The notes: generated from the sequence alone by a model not told the origin. A DNA stretch of 64,000 nt from Bryopsis sp. KO-2023 (GCA_030272585.1 BSYQ01000001.1:1674001-1738000); one strand, 5' to 3'; numbered from the stretch's first letter, positions 23,001 to 33,560 are shown. Program-made: numbers and translations.

Positions 23001-26000
23001 CAGCTCCCACTGCAAATCACATTTCAATAAAAACCAAACATTCCTTCAAGTGACCTGCAGCAAACTGCACTAGTCACCTGCACCCTGAGAGATCACCTCA
23101 TCTAGACTTCTCTTTTTTGCTGACCCAGATTTCTTAGAAGGTACAACCTCCCACTGAACAATCCGGTGTGGTGCTGCATCACGGTTTGTCTGATTTCTTC
23201 CTGCAGTGCTCTTAGGCAACTCCAATCCTGCAATCCGAAGTGTTGTCATGACTCTTGCTGGAGGGACTGTCAAGCCTGGATGTCTCCTTACCATCCTGCA
23301 CAATCCACATTCTCCAAACTGAGCAGGTCCTGGACTTGCTACCTTCAGAGAAATTGGACAGTTCGCCTGCATCCTTCCCTCGGCATCGAGCTGAATAGTG
23401 GTATCATAGGCATACCACATCCTCATCCAACAAACAGATCTGCAGCAGACCCTGTGCTGACCACAAGGGAATGTGTACACTGGTCTGTTACAGGTCTTGA
23501 AACACAGAGTGCATCCCATGCTTGACTCTGTCAGCCCTTCCACAGGGTTTAGCTGCACTTCTGGCAGTAGCAGTGTCTGATTTGGAAGTATTCTGTCAAC
23601 AGAATTGCTGTACCACCCTGCTTCTTCTTCCTTAACATCAGCCACCTTTTCCTTTCCTGCAACTGACTTTCCTTCACACTCCATTACTCTTCCTGAGATC
23701 TTATCTGCATCTGCATCTCTGAGCTGAGTCCCTTGCACCACTTCTGGTATATTCGCTGCCCACTCGCGCCAACGATAATTTTCAGCACGGGCGGCCTGCA
23801 ACTCAGTTCTTGCTTTCCGAAGCTGTGCGGACAGATTTGCTGCTGATGCTGCCCTGGAGCTCAACAACTTGAAAGCTTGTTCCACCTGATCCTCGGTCTC
23901 TTGAGCGTGGTCTACCATTCCTGCTCACGCGAACGATAAAGAGAAAATAACACTCTCCCTTTTCTTCTTCAGTTTTTTTACTGTGCTTTCCGACTAGGAC
24001 GTCGCCTCATCGCGGTCCCTTCACTCCTTTGCTGATAGTCACGTAGTACATCTCGAGCATTCTGCAAATGTTCTGCAGGTTCCCATGTGTCCTCAGATTG
24101 ATCATATCCCTGCCATCGAACAAGGTACTGCTTCCTGCCTCTGACAGTTCTGTCTGCCAGAATTCTGTCCACCTGATATTCCTCTTGACCATCCACAAGC
24201 TCAGGTTCAGGTTGCCACCTGGGTGCCTCCCTTGCTGGAAAGCTGCCCACCTGATCTTCAAATGCAGGTTTGAGCTTGGACACATGAAACACATCATGTA
24301 TCCTCCAATGACCCGGCAGTCTCAACCTGACTGCAACTTCAGAGAGCTTCTCAGTGACTTCAAATGGTCCACAGTACTTTGCTGACAACTTTCTGCTCAA
24401 CACTGCAGGTAAGGGTAAGTCTTTTGTGGCCAGAAAAACTTTTTCGCCTGGCTCAAAGCCCCCTCCCCGCCTGGTTTCGTCCGCCACCTGGCGTTGACGT
24501 GCCTGAGCAGCAGCAATATTGTGTCTGCATTTTTCCAGATCAGATTGCCAAGTAGTCCACCAATCATCCACTGCTGGGCAGGCTGACACAGCCACAGCAC
24601 TTGCAGGAGTCCTTGGGTTCTGCCCATTCATCAAATAGAAGGGAGAGAATCCAGTAGTAGCATTGACACTGGAGTTATAAGCAAACTCAGCAGCTGCCAA
24701 GTGCTGGTCCCAATCTGTTCCTGCAGGTTCAACATAACTGCGCAGAATTTCCTGCACTGCTCTGTTAGCCCTTTCAGTCTGACCATCTGTCTCAGGATGA
24801 TAACTGCTTGACATTGCCAATCTTGTTCCAGCCTTCTTCCAAAGAGACCTCCAAAAATTGCTAGTGAAACGAGTATCCCGATCAGAAACAATTTCTTGAG
24901 GTAACCCAAAGAAACGAACCACATTCTGAAAAAATAAATCTGCTACCCCTGCAGCAGTAACCGTCTGCTTAGTCGGAATAAGTCTGATCATTTTTGTGAA
25001 CCTATCCACAACCACCAACAAATAATCTGACCCAGTTCGAGTTCTAGGTAAAGGTCCAACAAAATCAAGTGAAACACTGGTCCACCTGCCATCAGGAATA
25101 GGCAGGGGCTGCAGCTTACCCAAAGGCCTCTGATTAGAAGCCTTATTCCTCTGACATGAAATGCAATTCCGGACATACTTGTGCACTGACTCGGAGATGT
25201 GAGGCCAGAAATAATGCAACTGCACCCTGACAAGGGTCTTCCTTCTGCCCAAATGTCCTGCCAATGGGGACTCATGGCAGTCATGCAGTATTTTCTCCCT
25301 GAGCCCATCTGCTTCAGGAATCCACCATTTCCAAGCATTCCCAATTCTTCTCCAGAGCCTTCGGCCATCCCATTTTACATGTCCAGGTCTGTGTCTTGCA
25401 GTGATCAACTGTTGACACAGTGGATCTTTGGAATAAGCTGTCTGCACCTGTTGCAGGAATCCTTCTGCAACTTCCAGCCTAGCCTGAGCATTCATTTCAG
25501 ACTTTGTTTCCTCCACTTGATGTGTGGCCCTGCTCAGAGCATCTGCCACCACATTGTCTCTGCCTGGTCTGTACTTGATCTCGAACTTGAAAGATTGCAG
25601 AGTCTCCATCCATCTTGCTTGCCTCTGTGACAGGTGAGGCTGAGTATGCAAAAACTTGAGGGGTGCATGATCGGTGTGCACCACAAACTCTTGTGCATCC
25701 AAATAATGTCTCCAGACCTTCAGAGCATGCACAACTGCTAGCAGCTCCTTTTCATGAGTAGCATAGTTGAGTTCTGCAGGTTGCAGCTTCCTGCTTTCAA
25801 ATGCAACTGGCTGCTGACCCTGTCCCTTGTCCTGAGTTAGGACTGCTCCTATTGCATAGTCCGAAGCATCGGTGGTGACTTCAAACTTCAGACTTGGGTC
25901 AGGCACCAATAGTACTGGTGCAGACATCAATGCCTCCTTGATATCCTGCATGGCTGCAGCTTCTGTCTCAGTCCATTTCCACTCTGCATCCTTTTTGAGT

Positions 26001-29000
26001 AATGCAGTCAAAGGCTTGGCTCTGGCAGAGAAGTCCTTTATGAACCTCCTGTAGTAGTTTGCCAATCCCAGAAAGGACCTGAGATCCTTCACTGATGTCA
26101 AGGGTGGCCAATCTCTGATAACCTGCACCTTGCTCTGCAACACCTGTACTCCTGCAGCACTTAACTCATGCCCCAGAAACTCAACTTGATCTCTGCAGAT
26201 CTCACACTTTGAAGCTGACGCATACAACTTCTGTTCCCTCAATCTCTGCATCACTTTCCGCAAATGAACTTTGTGTTCTGCCCAATCTTTGCTAAAAATC
26301 AGGATGTCATCCAAGTAAACGATGCAAAAGACGTCCAGAAAATCATGCAGCACATGATTCATTGTGTTCATAAAAGTGGCAGGGGCATTTGTCAGCCCAA
26401 AAGGAAGAACAACATACTCATAAAGGCCATACCTGGTGCGGAAGGCCGTTTTCTCACAATCTGCAGGATCCAACCGCACCTGATGGTAGCCTGAGCAGAG
26501 GTCAATCTTGCTGAAGCAGCGTGCTCCCTGAATCTGATCCAGCAACTCCTCTATCCTTGGAATAGGATACCTATTCTTCACCGTTAGTTTGTTAAGTGCC
26601 CGAAAATCCACACACATCCTAAGTTTCCCATTTTTCTTAGGAACAAACAAAACCGGCGAACCCCATGGAGACTTGCTAGGTCTGATAAATCCCTGCTTCA
26701 GCAGCTCTGCTAACTGCTTTTTCAGTTCTTCTCTTTCTGCAAAACTGGCCCTATAAAGCCCCTTTTTTACTGGTTCTGCACCTTCTACCAACTCAATCTT
26801 ATGATTCACACCCCTGTCAGGAGGTAACTCCTGCGGCAGTTCCTCTTTAAACAAATCCTGAAACTCCTTTCTGATCTGTTTTTCTAACTCAGCTGCCTCT
26901 TTTCCTTCCTCTGACAAGGTTTCTGCAACACTGCCTTTTACTGCATCAGTACTTTCCACATTATTAATCAAATGTTCTTCCTGAACTTCCCGAAGATTTA
27001 CCAAATACATCGGCATACCCTTGCGGGCTGCCCGAGCAAACTCTTTGGCGGACATCATATCCAAATCTTCAGTACTGCAATCCTCTACTCTACCTGTCTG
27101 CATTCTGAGTTTGACTACTCCCTGAGGTGTCTGCAAAACCAATTTCTTCTTCTGCCAATCTATCATAGGGTTGTGTTTACTCAGCCAAGACATACCTAAC
27201 ACCAGATCATACCTGCCTAGTGTCACTGCATACATCTTTTCCTCTGAAACAAACCTCCCCATCTTGACACTGGCCTGCAGTTCTTTTTCTACCTTCTCTG
27301 AAGTCTTGCCATCTGCTAACTGCACTTCAGTAACCACCTCCGAAGTCTTTGCCTGAATGTCATTTTCTAGCAACCAATCTTTCGAAACAAAATTGTCGGT
27401 TGCACCACTATCTAACAAAATTCTTGCAAAACAACCTGCCACAGCCCCTGTGGTCTTCAACAATCCTTGAGTCCCCCCTTGGACTCCTCTCAACTTCAAA
27501 ACTGGGGGTTCACTTGAACAAACATTCTTAAGGGAATCTGCACTAAGTTTCCCCTGTTCAAGCTCCTCTCTCACTGAAAAATCTGATGTGTCTGCCCTCA
27601 GATCACCATCAGTACTTTTACACTCAGTAACATTGTGCAGCTCAGGTTCAGGCTGTACACCTCCCAAACCTGCACTGCCCGACATCACCTGCAGGCTGGG
27701 TGTGGCTTCACTTGGCTCATCACCTCCTGCCTCAGAGACCAGAGCGGTTGTGGCTTCACACATCCCACAACCCTCCTTCGTTGTCCCTTTATCCTTCACC
27801 AGACATTCTGCAAATGTGGCTACACAAGGCCCTCCACCTGCAAAATTCAACACTGACACTGCAGGATCCCCTTCAGGTATGGCTACCCATGGCTCTGTAC
27901 CTGCAAGGTTCTCCATCTTCTTCTTCTTCTTCTTCTCCTTGGCTGAGGCTACACGTGGCTCTCCAACCTTGGAGTTCTGCTTTAAAATTCCTGCTACCCC
28001 CCAATTGGTAGCCTCTCTGTGTGGTGGGCTGCACCGGCCATCCCACACTCCACTTCTATCCTCCTCCGCCAGGATTTCTCGGCCAGCAGTCTCTCCAGAC
28101 TCTGGCCTCCTCAGTTTTCCTGACAGTCTGCAGCAAAATGTCCTTTCTTGCCGCAGTTGTAACAATCAACATTCGCTGCAGAGTGACCTGCATCCATTCT
28201 GCTCCTTCTGGCAGAGGTACTCTCTCCAGATCTCCTGTTCTGCCTCTGTCTGCGAGGACTACCACTGCGTCCTCTGCTTTTACTGCGGCTGTCGCTTCGG
28301 TTTCTACCAACATCAAAACCCACGCGGTTACGCTGGAGGCCATCAACCTCCATGCGGTCCCCTAATTGTGGTGTATATTGGTGTGGTGTATACCTATCAC
28401 GATCTGCGTCAGTTCTGCCACGACCAGCACTGCGACCTCGACTCTGCGATCTTCCTCTGCTGTAGGATCTGCCTCTGCTGTGAGATCGGCCTCTGCTCTT
28501 TGATCTGTCTTGGCGTGATCCTTCACGTCTGCCCCTGGGACTGTGGCCTCTGCGTTCCTCTCTGCGGTACGCCTGAAGTGGACCTTCCCAAGTGGCGGCG
28601 AGTGCTATCGCACGTTCCAGATCTGCAGGATCTTCCATTTCAACCTTAGTTCGCAGACGGTCATTCAGACCCTCTACAAAGCGAAACAGCTGCTCTCCAG
28701 CATTGCTGTCATTGATTTGCAGCATAAGTCTTCTGAACTGATGCACATACTCAGCAACAGTAGATCGTCCCTGCCTCAGACGAGACCATTCCCGCCTGAA
28801 GTCTTTGTTCTCATTCGTTTTACCAAACTGCTGTCTCAGTGCTGTCACCAAAGCTGGAACGTCCTGTGGCAGATTCAGCTGTCCTGCCATCGCAGCTTCA
28901 TACCGTCCTCTCCACCAAGTGCCTGCTGCTCCTCTCAAGCATCCTGCAGCCACTAGTACCTGCTGTTCCCTGTCCCTGGTTGCAGTAACATCAAAGTATG

Positions 29001-32000
29001 TCTGCAACTGGACTTGCCACTCATTGAGGGGAACATCATGTGGATCACCATACCACATGTCAGGGCCTTTCGCCCTAGCTCTGCCCAGAGCTGCGGGAGG
29101 TTGCTGCTGTGCCATCCTGTTGTGCACTGCGTTGCGAGCTGCGTCGTCCATCTGCACGTTCACGTTGGCTGCTACGTGTCTCAGGTGCTGGACCTCTTCC
29201 TGCATGTCCAAAATCATCTGCCTCAATCCCTGCACGTCGAAGGGATCTGGGGCCGGCATTCCTATCTGCGGTTGCTCGTCCTGTCCAGCCATCTCTGCGC
29301 TGCTCTCTGCGTTCTCTTTCCTGCTGACCTCTTAAGCGATTCCTGTATATATTGCAGTTGGGATCAGTACACTCTGTGTATCTGAAATACCCTGGACCCT
29401 GTTCTGCTCTGCGGTGACCGTGAGGGGGTGCTCTCAGAGCGCCTGGTTCCAACACTGCCAAAGGGTGTCTGACAGGTCCAAGTATATGTACAGGCTGAGC
29501 AAAACGAAGAGGAGAAGGTAAACGAACCACTGTATCAGGAAAACGCAGTGTATGTGGCAGCACCCCTTCTGGGTGGTTCTCTGCTGAGTCCTCTGAATGA
29601 ATACTCGTCTCAGAGTCAGAAACCACTTCAATAACTCTGTCACTACCACCAGAAGGTCTGCCGAAACTCATACAACCAAACTCGACGAAACAACAGCTGC
29701 GCCTGTGACTTTTCAAGTCTGCTTCCCTGAACAGCGCAAAAACTGCGTCTGTGTGCTGCGCCTGTGCGCTGCTTCTGTGTGCTGCTCACAGCACTCTCCA
29801 GTTCTATCTCTCCCAAGGCTGTGGGGCCTTCCAAGGTCCTCCAGCGACCCTGCACAGTCTTGCTGCGCCCCTGCTCCGAAACCAATGTAGTAAATCCGCC
29901 TGCAGACCGCTATTGTGGGCTGCCGGCTGTGAACTGCAAGCCTGAAACGGCTTGGAGGGAAAGAATAGACGACTTGGAAGCGAGACAAAGGGAGTTCAAT
30001 CCCAAAGTAAGGTTACAAGAACGTTCAAACCCCAAGAACTTATAGAATACCCTAGCAGCCTTGATCCTAACTGATCATAGGCTGTAACATCAGTCTGCAT
30101 CACTGCTGCAAGGCATCAGACCTTGCAGTCCTTTCAATCAGAGCCCAGCTCAGCCCCACGGCCATTCCTGTGGTGCTGAGCGACCTTCTAGAACATTCTA
30201 GCTGCCAGCTCAGTAGTCCACGTACTACTTCACTGCCAGCACACCCTGACTGACTGTATGCTGCCTCAGGGCAGCCAGCCTCCTACTTAAAGTACTGCAG
30301 GACTGTCAGCAAGCCTGCTGACGTACTGCAGGGCTGTCAGAAACCCTGATTCGCTACAATCACCAACATAATTTCCCCCAACAAGCAAGTCTGAGGCATG
30401 CTCTCCCTCATTACTTCACTTCTTAGAATTTCTTCCCATACCTCCACGGTAATATTTACACTCAGCAGTTTTGCTCGATCAGACGCATCACTTGCATCCC
30501 CAACGGCCTTGTCATATGCACGCACGAAGGTACACATTTTGGCAGCAAGAAAGGCCCTTTCATTCAAGAGCTCAGTGGGGTCTATAAGTCCACTTTCTCC
30601 AGCAAATGAGGTCCCATAGTAACGACCCAACTCCTTGAAATGTTCCAGACCATCCCTTGTCTTTACTCTAACCTCTCGTTGTCTCCAAAAATGGGGTTGT
30701 AAGACAGCAAAGGCATTGACCATGCCTGAATCAGGAAGGCGCTCCTCAAGCTCATGTAATGTCAGCTTGGCCGCATCTTTCAACACTTTCATGACCTGTT
30801 TTTTTTCTTCTTCATCAACGTTCTCCGCTTCTTTCTGAAAATTCTTTCCTATGCTCCCGTGGATCAGGATATCATTCTGTACAATTTCTTTGACCACTTG
30901 GACCACCTCCATAACCTCACCATAACAGAGATTTTTCTTTTGAAATGTCAAGGACAAGGTTTGGAGGTGACCCAACAGGTCCGAGACCCCGCACAGGAGG
31001 AGTACAAATGAAGGTTTCTGTAACATCTTTTCCAGCTCCTTAATTTCGAAAGACCCTTCACGATTCTCAGCAAAATAACGCCTCAGAGGGTCAAGAAGGT
31101 CTAATACTCTCTGAATACTGTTTCGTATTGACAACCACCTGACCTCAATATACTGCACCAGTTTGTACGTTTGTTCCCCGACTTGGCAGAGCTCGAATAA
31201 GTCTTGACGCTTTGGACTTCTAGCGAAGTGACCGTAGAGCCTCGATAAAAATGCCGAGATGCTTTGAATCTCCTCGATTTTTAGGATATCACGACATACC
31301 AACATATTCCTGTGGGCGAGGCAGTGTGTTGCGACAAGGTAAGGTGATCGACGCTTCATCATAGTAGCCACCCCCCTTTTTTTTCCAGTCATCACACTCG
31401 CGCCATCCGTCCCCAGGCTAACAACCTTTGACCACTCGACTGAATAGTCTTTCAGAATTTTTTCAACGGTTGAAAAAATTTTTTCACTATCAGATCCTCC
31501 CACAAGCCTCTCAAGAGCTAAGAATTCTGTGACCAACTGATTCCCAACACTTAGATACTTTACCACAAGAGTTGTGCATTCTGTGGAGTCGATAAGGGTC
31601 GAGTCATCGATTGCGATCCCCACAAACTTCGCTTTTTTTAATCGACACTTGAGATTTTCCTCCATCACGTGCCCTATCGCTTCCACCATTTCCCACCCAG
31701 AGCTAATTGAACTATGGGTGGTTGGCAGCCCAACTCCGAGCTCAAACATTAACTCATAGTCTGCCTCCATACTGGACACGGAAGCTTCTTTTCGAAGAAT
31801 GTTGAATATGATCTTCAACTGTTGTATAACGCCATCACGTAATCGTGTGGGTGCCCTGAATGCGGTGCGTATCGTTCGCACAATCTCCTCTTTTTTTTTT
31901 GGAGCAACAAGAGCACCATATTTTTGCTCATAAATCTTTTTTGATTGCACGTGTTTCGTAGAGATTTCGTGTCGGGTGCAATTGTAAATTTTTGTAAATA

Positions 32001-33560
32001 CAGGACTGATATGTCCCGCATACTCACAAAACACGCATTTCCCTTCTACAATCCATGCAAACTGCTTTTGCCATGGACCTGCTCTCCTTCTTTGATCTAT
32101 TTCTTTCCAGGATCGTTTGTTTTCTTTCTTTTTTATTTTATTTTCAGCCTGTTCCTCACAATCAGCTTCTCCCCCCCCCACCTTTTTTTTCCCCTTACCT
32201 GCTTCTTTTGCTTCTCTTTCACGTTCAAATTCCTTTGATGTGCCTTCCACACCCCCATCCTTTTTTCGTTTTTTTAGAAACTTATCCATCCTGGAAAGCT
32301 TCTACACCCAAACGCACAAGAAACGAAACAACACCCTGTTTGACACCGAGCGCCGAGTGAAATTAACTCAGCACCTTGATAAGTGTCGCTCTTCGATGCC
32401 CTCCCACACGTTCCTGACTGCGATGGTTGCGATGTTGCGCTTGATATCCGCCAGCACCAAGGGGTGTGGTTGGCACTGTAAACTTGGCACGAACGGAAAA
32501 AACGTGACGTGGAATCAGCCCCCAGAATACTGGGGTCGCATCACCCCAACATATATCACGGGCTGGCGTGGCAGGGTTCATGAACCAGGGCGTGAGGAGC
32601 ACTCAGGCAACATGTAATAATTGATCGATTGATTGACACAGGGCGTGGACTGGCACATTTTTCGCTGTACAATCAATTTCAGTGTTGATTTTGGTTTGGT
32701 AGAATCGTTGATTATTTTGTTGGATGTGGCCCAATATTTTCAAAGATCGGGTGGATGTGGCCCTTTTGTGGCCCAAAAATTGTCTGAGGAAAAAACGTTT
32801 TGGCCCTTTTGTGGCCCGAAAATGTGCTCAAGAATTTTTTGGGGGGGCCACAATGGGCCAAATGGGCCACAATGGGCCACAAAAATATACACTGCCTGTC
32901 AGCCAGGAAAAATTGAAGAATGAGGTATTTCTGAGTAATATCACCTTCAGCCCGATCGACATTTAAACACGTGAACACACATTGCGCCGCGTTCTACTCA
33001 CTGGAGCTTGGAGAACCGCTCCCGCCAGCGGCGGCAAGTCTGTGTCGCTAAGGTTTCGCTTCACGTATCGAACCACGTCCTGACACCCGGTAGAGTGTCC
33101 TATGATCACTATGCGCTGACAACCTCGTTCAGCTTTCAAGTGGGCTGCGAGCATTGCGAGCTCCTTCGCGTCCCTATCCAAGGATCCCACTCCGTACCCC
33201 TGCGCAGAAACTGTACAGTGTCGCTATCCAAAACGCACGTGCCCAGAGTGCTACGTTGAGGGAGATCGAGTGTTCCTTGCGGCTGGGAACTATACTCGTG
33301 TAGTGCGAAACGCATGCTCAACAGAGAAACACATTTTCCTGGTGCACGTGTTGAGTGACGATCTCTACCAGATATGACGACGAGATCTGCGCCTGCACAA
33401 GTGACCACCCCTGGTCGTCCAGCGAACTGGCTAGAGAGGGTATATACGGCACACCAATCAGACCTTCGTCCATGCCACCGATATAGACGACTTGGCTCGG
33501 GTGCGCACCGGACTGAAAAGCCACCTGTGCCGAGCGTTTCCCATAGCGAAAAAGCGTACC
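20083..33560 (-). CDS. DUF1749/UPF0613 alpha/beta hydrolase, gene split by a 12.2-kb transposon-filled intron
   Basis: Four exons are supported, right to left: 33369-33560, 33002-33199, 20532-20753, 20083-20331. All are multiples of three and join in phase 0. Key motifs: [51 protein letters not shown], the nucleophile elbow [19 protein letters not shown] followed across the giant intron by VSDQEDGEM, then [13 protein letters not shown] and GGLHSLNG with the probable catalytic His. These define the DUF1749 family of plants, fungi and algae (likely cytosolic esterase-fold proteins, substrate unknown). The intron 20754-33001 is 12,248 bases; subtracting the hAT element and one duplication leaves about 160 bases, a normal size here. 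The first exon with the start codon is not located; exon 33369-33560 begins at an acceptor (TGGCAG). Confidence 0.85.
20807..20814. repeat. hAT target-site duplication, left copy
   Basis: The 8 bases cctgtcag directly precede the CAGTG terminus and recur exactly at 32895-32902. Confidence 0.95.
20836..20935. repeat. hAT left subterminal GTGGCCC repeat cluster
   Basis: Five GGCCC-containing motifs occur within about 100 bases of the left end, including the paired form gtggcccttttgtggccc near 20879. The same paired form occurs in the right arm. Such clusters in hAT elements usually bind the transposase BED finger; that role is inferred. Confidence 0.7.
21965..22437 (-). repeat. 3' LTR of the chromovirus
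   Basis: 473 bases, starting TGTAGTAAATCC and ending GATTCGCTACA. It matches 29886-30358 throughout as far as inspected. Preceded by atcac. Confidence 0.95.
22438..22449 (-). other. Polypurine tract of the chromovirus
   Basis: On the minus strand gatggggaggaa lies immediately upstream of the 3' LTR, the expected site and composition for plus-strand priming. Confidence 0.75.
22450..23069 (-). other. Non-coding 3' region of the chromovirus
   Basis: About 620 bases between the extra ORF and the purine tract. It is AT-richer than the coding part, has stops in all frames, and shows no recognisable motif. Confidence 0.5.
23070..23918 (-). CDS. Extra ORF downstream of pol: coiled-coil plus RING-like zinc protein
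   Basis: 282 residues from ATG at 23918, starting 60 bases after the pol stop and ending 630 bases before the 3' LTR. Residues about 1-60 are heptad-like ([35 protein letters not shown]), a probable coiled coil. Residues about 135-210 hold a cysteine/histidine array, [11 protein letters not shown] then [15 protein letters not shown] and CGLC, with spacing like a RING or related zinc finger. The tail is basic ([12 protein letters not shown]). It has no membrane segment or signal peptide, so it is not envelope-like. No known chromovirus product occupies this place to my knowledge; the domain call is by pattern only. Confidence 0.8.
   Translation of the reverse strand: MVDHAQETEDQVEQAFKLLSSRAASAANLSAQLRKARTELQAARAENYRWREWAANIPEVVQGTQLRDADADKISGRVMECEGKSVAGKEKVADVKEEEAGWYSNSVDRILPNQTLLLPEVQLNPVEGLTESSMGCTLCFKTCNRPVYTFPCGQHRVCCRSVCWMRMWYAYDTTIQLDAEGRMQANCPISLKVASPGPAQFGECGLCRMVRRHPGLTVPPARVMTTLRIAGLELPKSTAGRNQTNRDAAPHRIVQWEVVPSKKSGSAKKRSLDEVISQGAGD
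23978..28165 (-). CDS. Pol polyprotein of the chromovirus (PR, RT, RNase H, integrase, chromodomain)
   Basis: About 1395 residues, open through the gag end in the -1 frame and without its own nearby ATG, so expression by -1 frameshifting is likely. In order: a Lys-rich spacer, aspartic protease ([11 protein letters not shown], about residue 250), reverse transcriptase ([29 protein letters not shown]), RNase H ([18 protein letters not shown]), an HHCC zinc module ([15 protein letters not shown] ... CISCQRNK), a DDE integrase core ([36 protein letters not shown]) and a C-terminal chromodomain ([28 protein letters not shown]). The chromodomain places it among chromoviruses, which can be steered to modified chromatin. 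Confidence 0.95.
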   Translation of the reverse strand: MLQLRQERTFCCRLSGKLRRPESGETAGREILAEEDRSGVWDGRCSPPHREATNWGVAGILKQNSKVGEPRVASAKEKKKKKKMENLAGTEPWVAIPEGDPAVSVLNFAGGGPCVATFAECLVKDKGTTKEGCGMCEATTALVSEAGGDEPSEATPSLQVMSGSAGLGGVQPEPELHNVTECKSTDGDLRADTSDFSVREELEQGKLSADSLKNVCSSEPPVLKLRGVQGGTQGLLKTTGAVAGCFARILLDSGATDNFVSKDWLLENDIQAKTSEVVTEVQLADGKTSEKVEKELQASVKMGRFVSEEKMYAVTLGRYDLVLGMSWLSKHNPMIDWQKKKLVLQTPQGVVKLRMQTGRVEDCSTEDLDMMSAKEFARAARKGMPMYLVNLREVQEEHLINNVESTDAVKGSVAETLSEEGKEAAELEKQIRKEFQDLFKEELPQELPPDRGVNHKIELVEGAEPVKKGLYRASFAEREELKKQLAELLKQGFIRPSKSPWGSPVLFVPKKNGKLRMCVDFRALNKLTVKNRYPIPRIEELLDQIQGARCFSKIDLCSGYHQVRLDPADCEKTAFRTRYGLYEYVVLPFGLTNAPATFMNTMNHVLHDFLDVFCIVYLDDILIFSKDWAEHKVHLRKVMQRLREQKLYASASKCEICRDQVEFLGHELSAAGVQVLQSKVQVIRDWPPLTSVKDLRSFLGLANYYRRFIKDFSARAKPLTALLKKDAEWKWTETEAAAMQDIKEALMSAPVLLVPDPSLKFEVTTDASDYAIGAVLTQDKGQGQQPVAFESRKLQPAELNYATHEKELLAVVHALKVWRHYLDAQEFVVHTDHAPLKFLHTQPHLSQRQARWMETLQSFKFEIKYRPGRDNVVADALSRATHQVEETKSEMNAQARLEVAEGFLQQVQTAYSKDPLCQQLITARHRPGHVKWDGRRLWRRIGNAWKWWIPEADGLREKILHDCHESPLAGHLGRRKTLVRVQLHYFWPHISESVHKYVRNCISCQRNKASNQRPLGKLQPLPIPDGRWTSVSLDFVGPLPRTRTGSDYLLVVVDRFTKMIRLIPTKQTVTAAGVADLFFQNVVRFFGLPQEIVSDRDTRFTSNFWRSLWKKAGTRLAMSSSYHPETDGQTERANRAVQEILRSYVEPAGTDWDQHLAAAEFAYNSSVNATTGFSPFYLMNGQNPRTPASAVAVSACPAVDDWWTTWQSDLEKCRHNIAAAQARQRQVADETRRGGGFEPGEKVFLATKDLPLPAVLSRKLSAKYCGPFEVTEKLSEVAVRLRLPGHWRIHDVFHVSKLKPAFEDQVGSFPAREAPRWQPEPELVDGQEEYQVDRILADRTVRGRKQYLVRWQGYDQSEDTWEPAEHLQNARDVLRDYQQRSEGTAMRRRPSRKAQ
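28111..29292 (-). CDS. Gag of the chromovirus
   Basis: 393 residues from ATG at 29292. Residues about 75-235 match the Ty3-type retrotransposon Gag core ([71 protein letters not shown]). A long Arg/Ser/Gly repeat region (SRGRS units, residues about 255-300) follows. A CCHC zinc knuckle, [14 protein letters not shown], is near the C-terminus for RNA packaging. The stop codon follows QEN, and pol overlaps in the -1 frame. Confidence 0.95.
   Translation of the reverse strand: MAGQDEQPQIGMPAPDPFDVQGLRQMILDMQEEVQHLRHVAANVNVQMDDAARNAVHNRMAQQQPPAALGRARAKGPDMWYGDPHDVPLNEWQVQLQTYFDVTATRDREQQVLVAAGCLRGAAGTWWRGRYEAAMAGQLNLPQDVPALVTALRQQFGKTNENKDFRREWSRLRQGRSTVAEYVHQFRRLMLQINDSNAGEQLFRFVEGLNDRLRTKVEMEDPADLERAIALAATWEGPLQAYRREERRGHSPRGRREGSRQDRSKSRGRSHSRGRSYSRGRSQSRGRSAGRGRTDADRDRYTPHQYTPQLGDRMEVDGLQRNRVGFDVGRNRSDSRSKSRGRSGSPRRQRQNRRSGESTSARRSRMDAGHSAANVDCYNCGKKGHFAADCQEN
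29075..29671 (-). CDS. Leader ORF overlapping gag in the chromovirus
   Basis: The first ATG downstream of the primer site opens a 198-residue frame ([20 protein letters not shown]...) that runs past the gag start at 29292 in another frame. It includes [15 protein letters not shown] and a cysteine pair in [16 protein letters not shown], then becomes Arg/Gln-rich where it overlaps gag. I recognise no domain. It may be a separate product, or a Gag extension by +1 frameshifting. Alternatively gag could be reached by leaky scanning with this frame as a passive upstream ORF. Confidence 0.5.
   Translation of the reverse strand: MSFGRPSGGSDRVIEVVSDSETSIHSEDSAENHPEGVLPHTLRFPDTVVRLPSPLRFAQPVHILGPVRHPLAVLEPGALRAPPHGHRRAEQGPGYFRYTECTDPNCNIYRNRLRGQQERERREQRRDGWTGRATADRNAGPRSLRRAGIEADDFGHAGRGPAPETRSSQRERADGRRSSQRSAQQDGTAATSRSSGQS
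29873..29884 (-). other. Primer binding site of the chromovirus
   Basis: On the minus strand TGGTTTCGGAGC begins one base after the 5' LTR. TGG pairs with a tRNA CCA end. The same 12 bases follow the LTR of the second element at 34465. The tRNA donor is not identified. Confidence 0.75.
29886..30358 (-). repeat. 5' LTR of the chromovirus
   Basis: Same 473-base sequence as 21965-22437, with the element transcribed leftward from here. Followed at 30359-30363 by the duplicated target atcac. It contains the promoter by definition of an LTR; I did not identify a specific TATA box. Confidence 0.95.
32724..32882. repeat. hAT right subterminal GTGGCCC/GGGCCAC repeat cluster
   Basis: Direct GTGGCCC motifs (32725-32820) and inverted GGGCCAC motifs (about 32845-32882) crowd the right end. 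The paired form gtggcccttttgtggccc occurs near 32755, and a close variant near 32800. Density and spacing mirror the left arm. Confidence 0.7.
32895..32902. repeat. hAT target-site duplication, right copy
   Basis: The 8 bases cctgtcag directly follow the CACTG terminus and match 20807-20814 exactly. Confidence 0.95.

Larger units (their letters stand above)
21965..30358 (-). mobile_element. Chromodomain Ty3/gypsy LTR retrotransposon (chromovirus), complete
   Basis: The element is 8,394 bases, transcribed on the minus strand, with 473-base LTRs (21965-22437 and 29886-30358) that I could not distinguish by eye. LTRs begin TGTAG and end CTACA. The 5-bp duplication atcac flanks it (21960-21964 and 30359-30363). 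The order is 5' LTR, primer site, leader ORF, gag, pol (PR-RT-RH-IN-chromodomain), an extra RING-like ORF, purine tract, 3' LTR. All frames are open, which together with the matching LTRs indicates a recent insertion. Confidence 0.95.
21614..32289 (-). pseudogene. hAT transposase interrupted by a retrotransposon
   Basis: The N-terminal and catalytic part is 30364-32289 and the C-terminal part 21614-21959, separated by the Ty3/gypsy element. If the insert and one 5-bp duplication are discounted, the two parts share one frame of about 758 codons, so the insertion is the only visible lesion. After a Lys/Glu-rich leader there is a BED-type zinc finger (CVFCEYAG ... [11 protein letters not shown]). 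The RNase H-like core has motifs such as [22 protein letters not shown] and [11 protein letters not shown]. The distal part encodes the hAT dimerisation motif [15 protein letters not shown] and RNRL. As it stands the longer part ends in LTR sequence and lacks the dimerisation region, so activity is unlikely. It resembles the ZMYM/KIAA1586-like hAT branch. Confidence 0.9.
20815..32894 (-). mobile_element. hAT DNA transposon with nested Ty3/gypsy insertion
   Basis: The ends are short inverted repeats: CAGTGTATTTTTTTTC at 20815 and, reversed, CAGTGTATATTTTTGT ending at 32894. The CAGTG terminus is typical of hAT elements. An exact 8-bp target-site duplication, cctgtcag, flanks it (20807-20814 and 32895-32902), as expected for this superfamily. 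Subterminal DNA at both ends is full of GTGGCCC motifs. The element encodes one transposase on the minus strand. Without the retrotransposon it would be about 3.7 kb. It sits wholly within an intron of the DUF1749 gene. Confidence 0.95.

Noticed and set aside
27588..28649. A 353-codon plus-strand frame across gag and pol
   Set aside because: It is antisense to well-supported gag and pol coding. Its Cys/Leu-rich composition mirrors the complementary codons.
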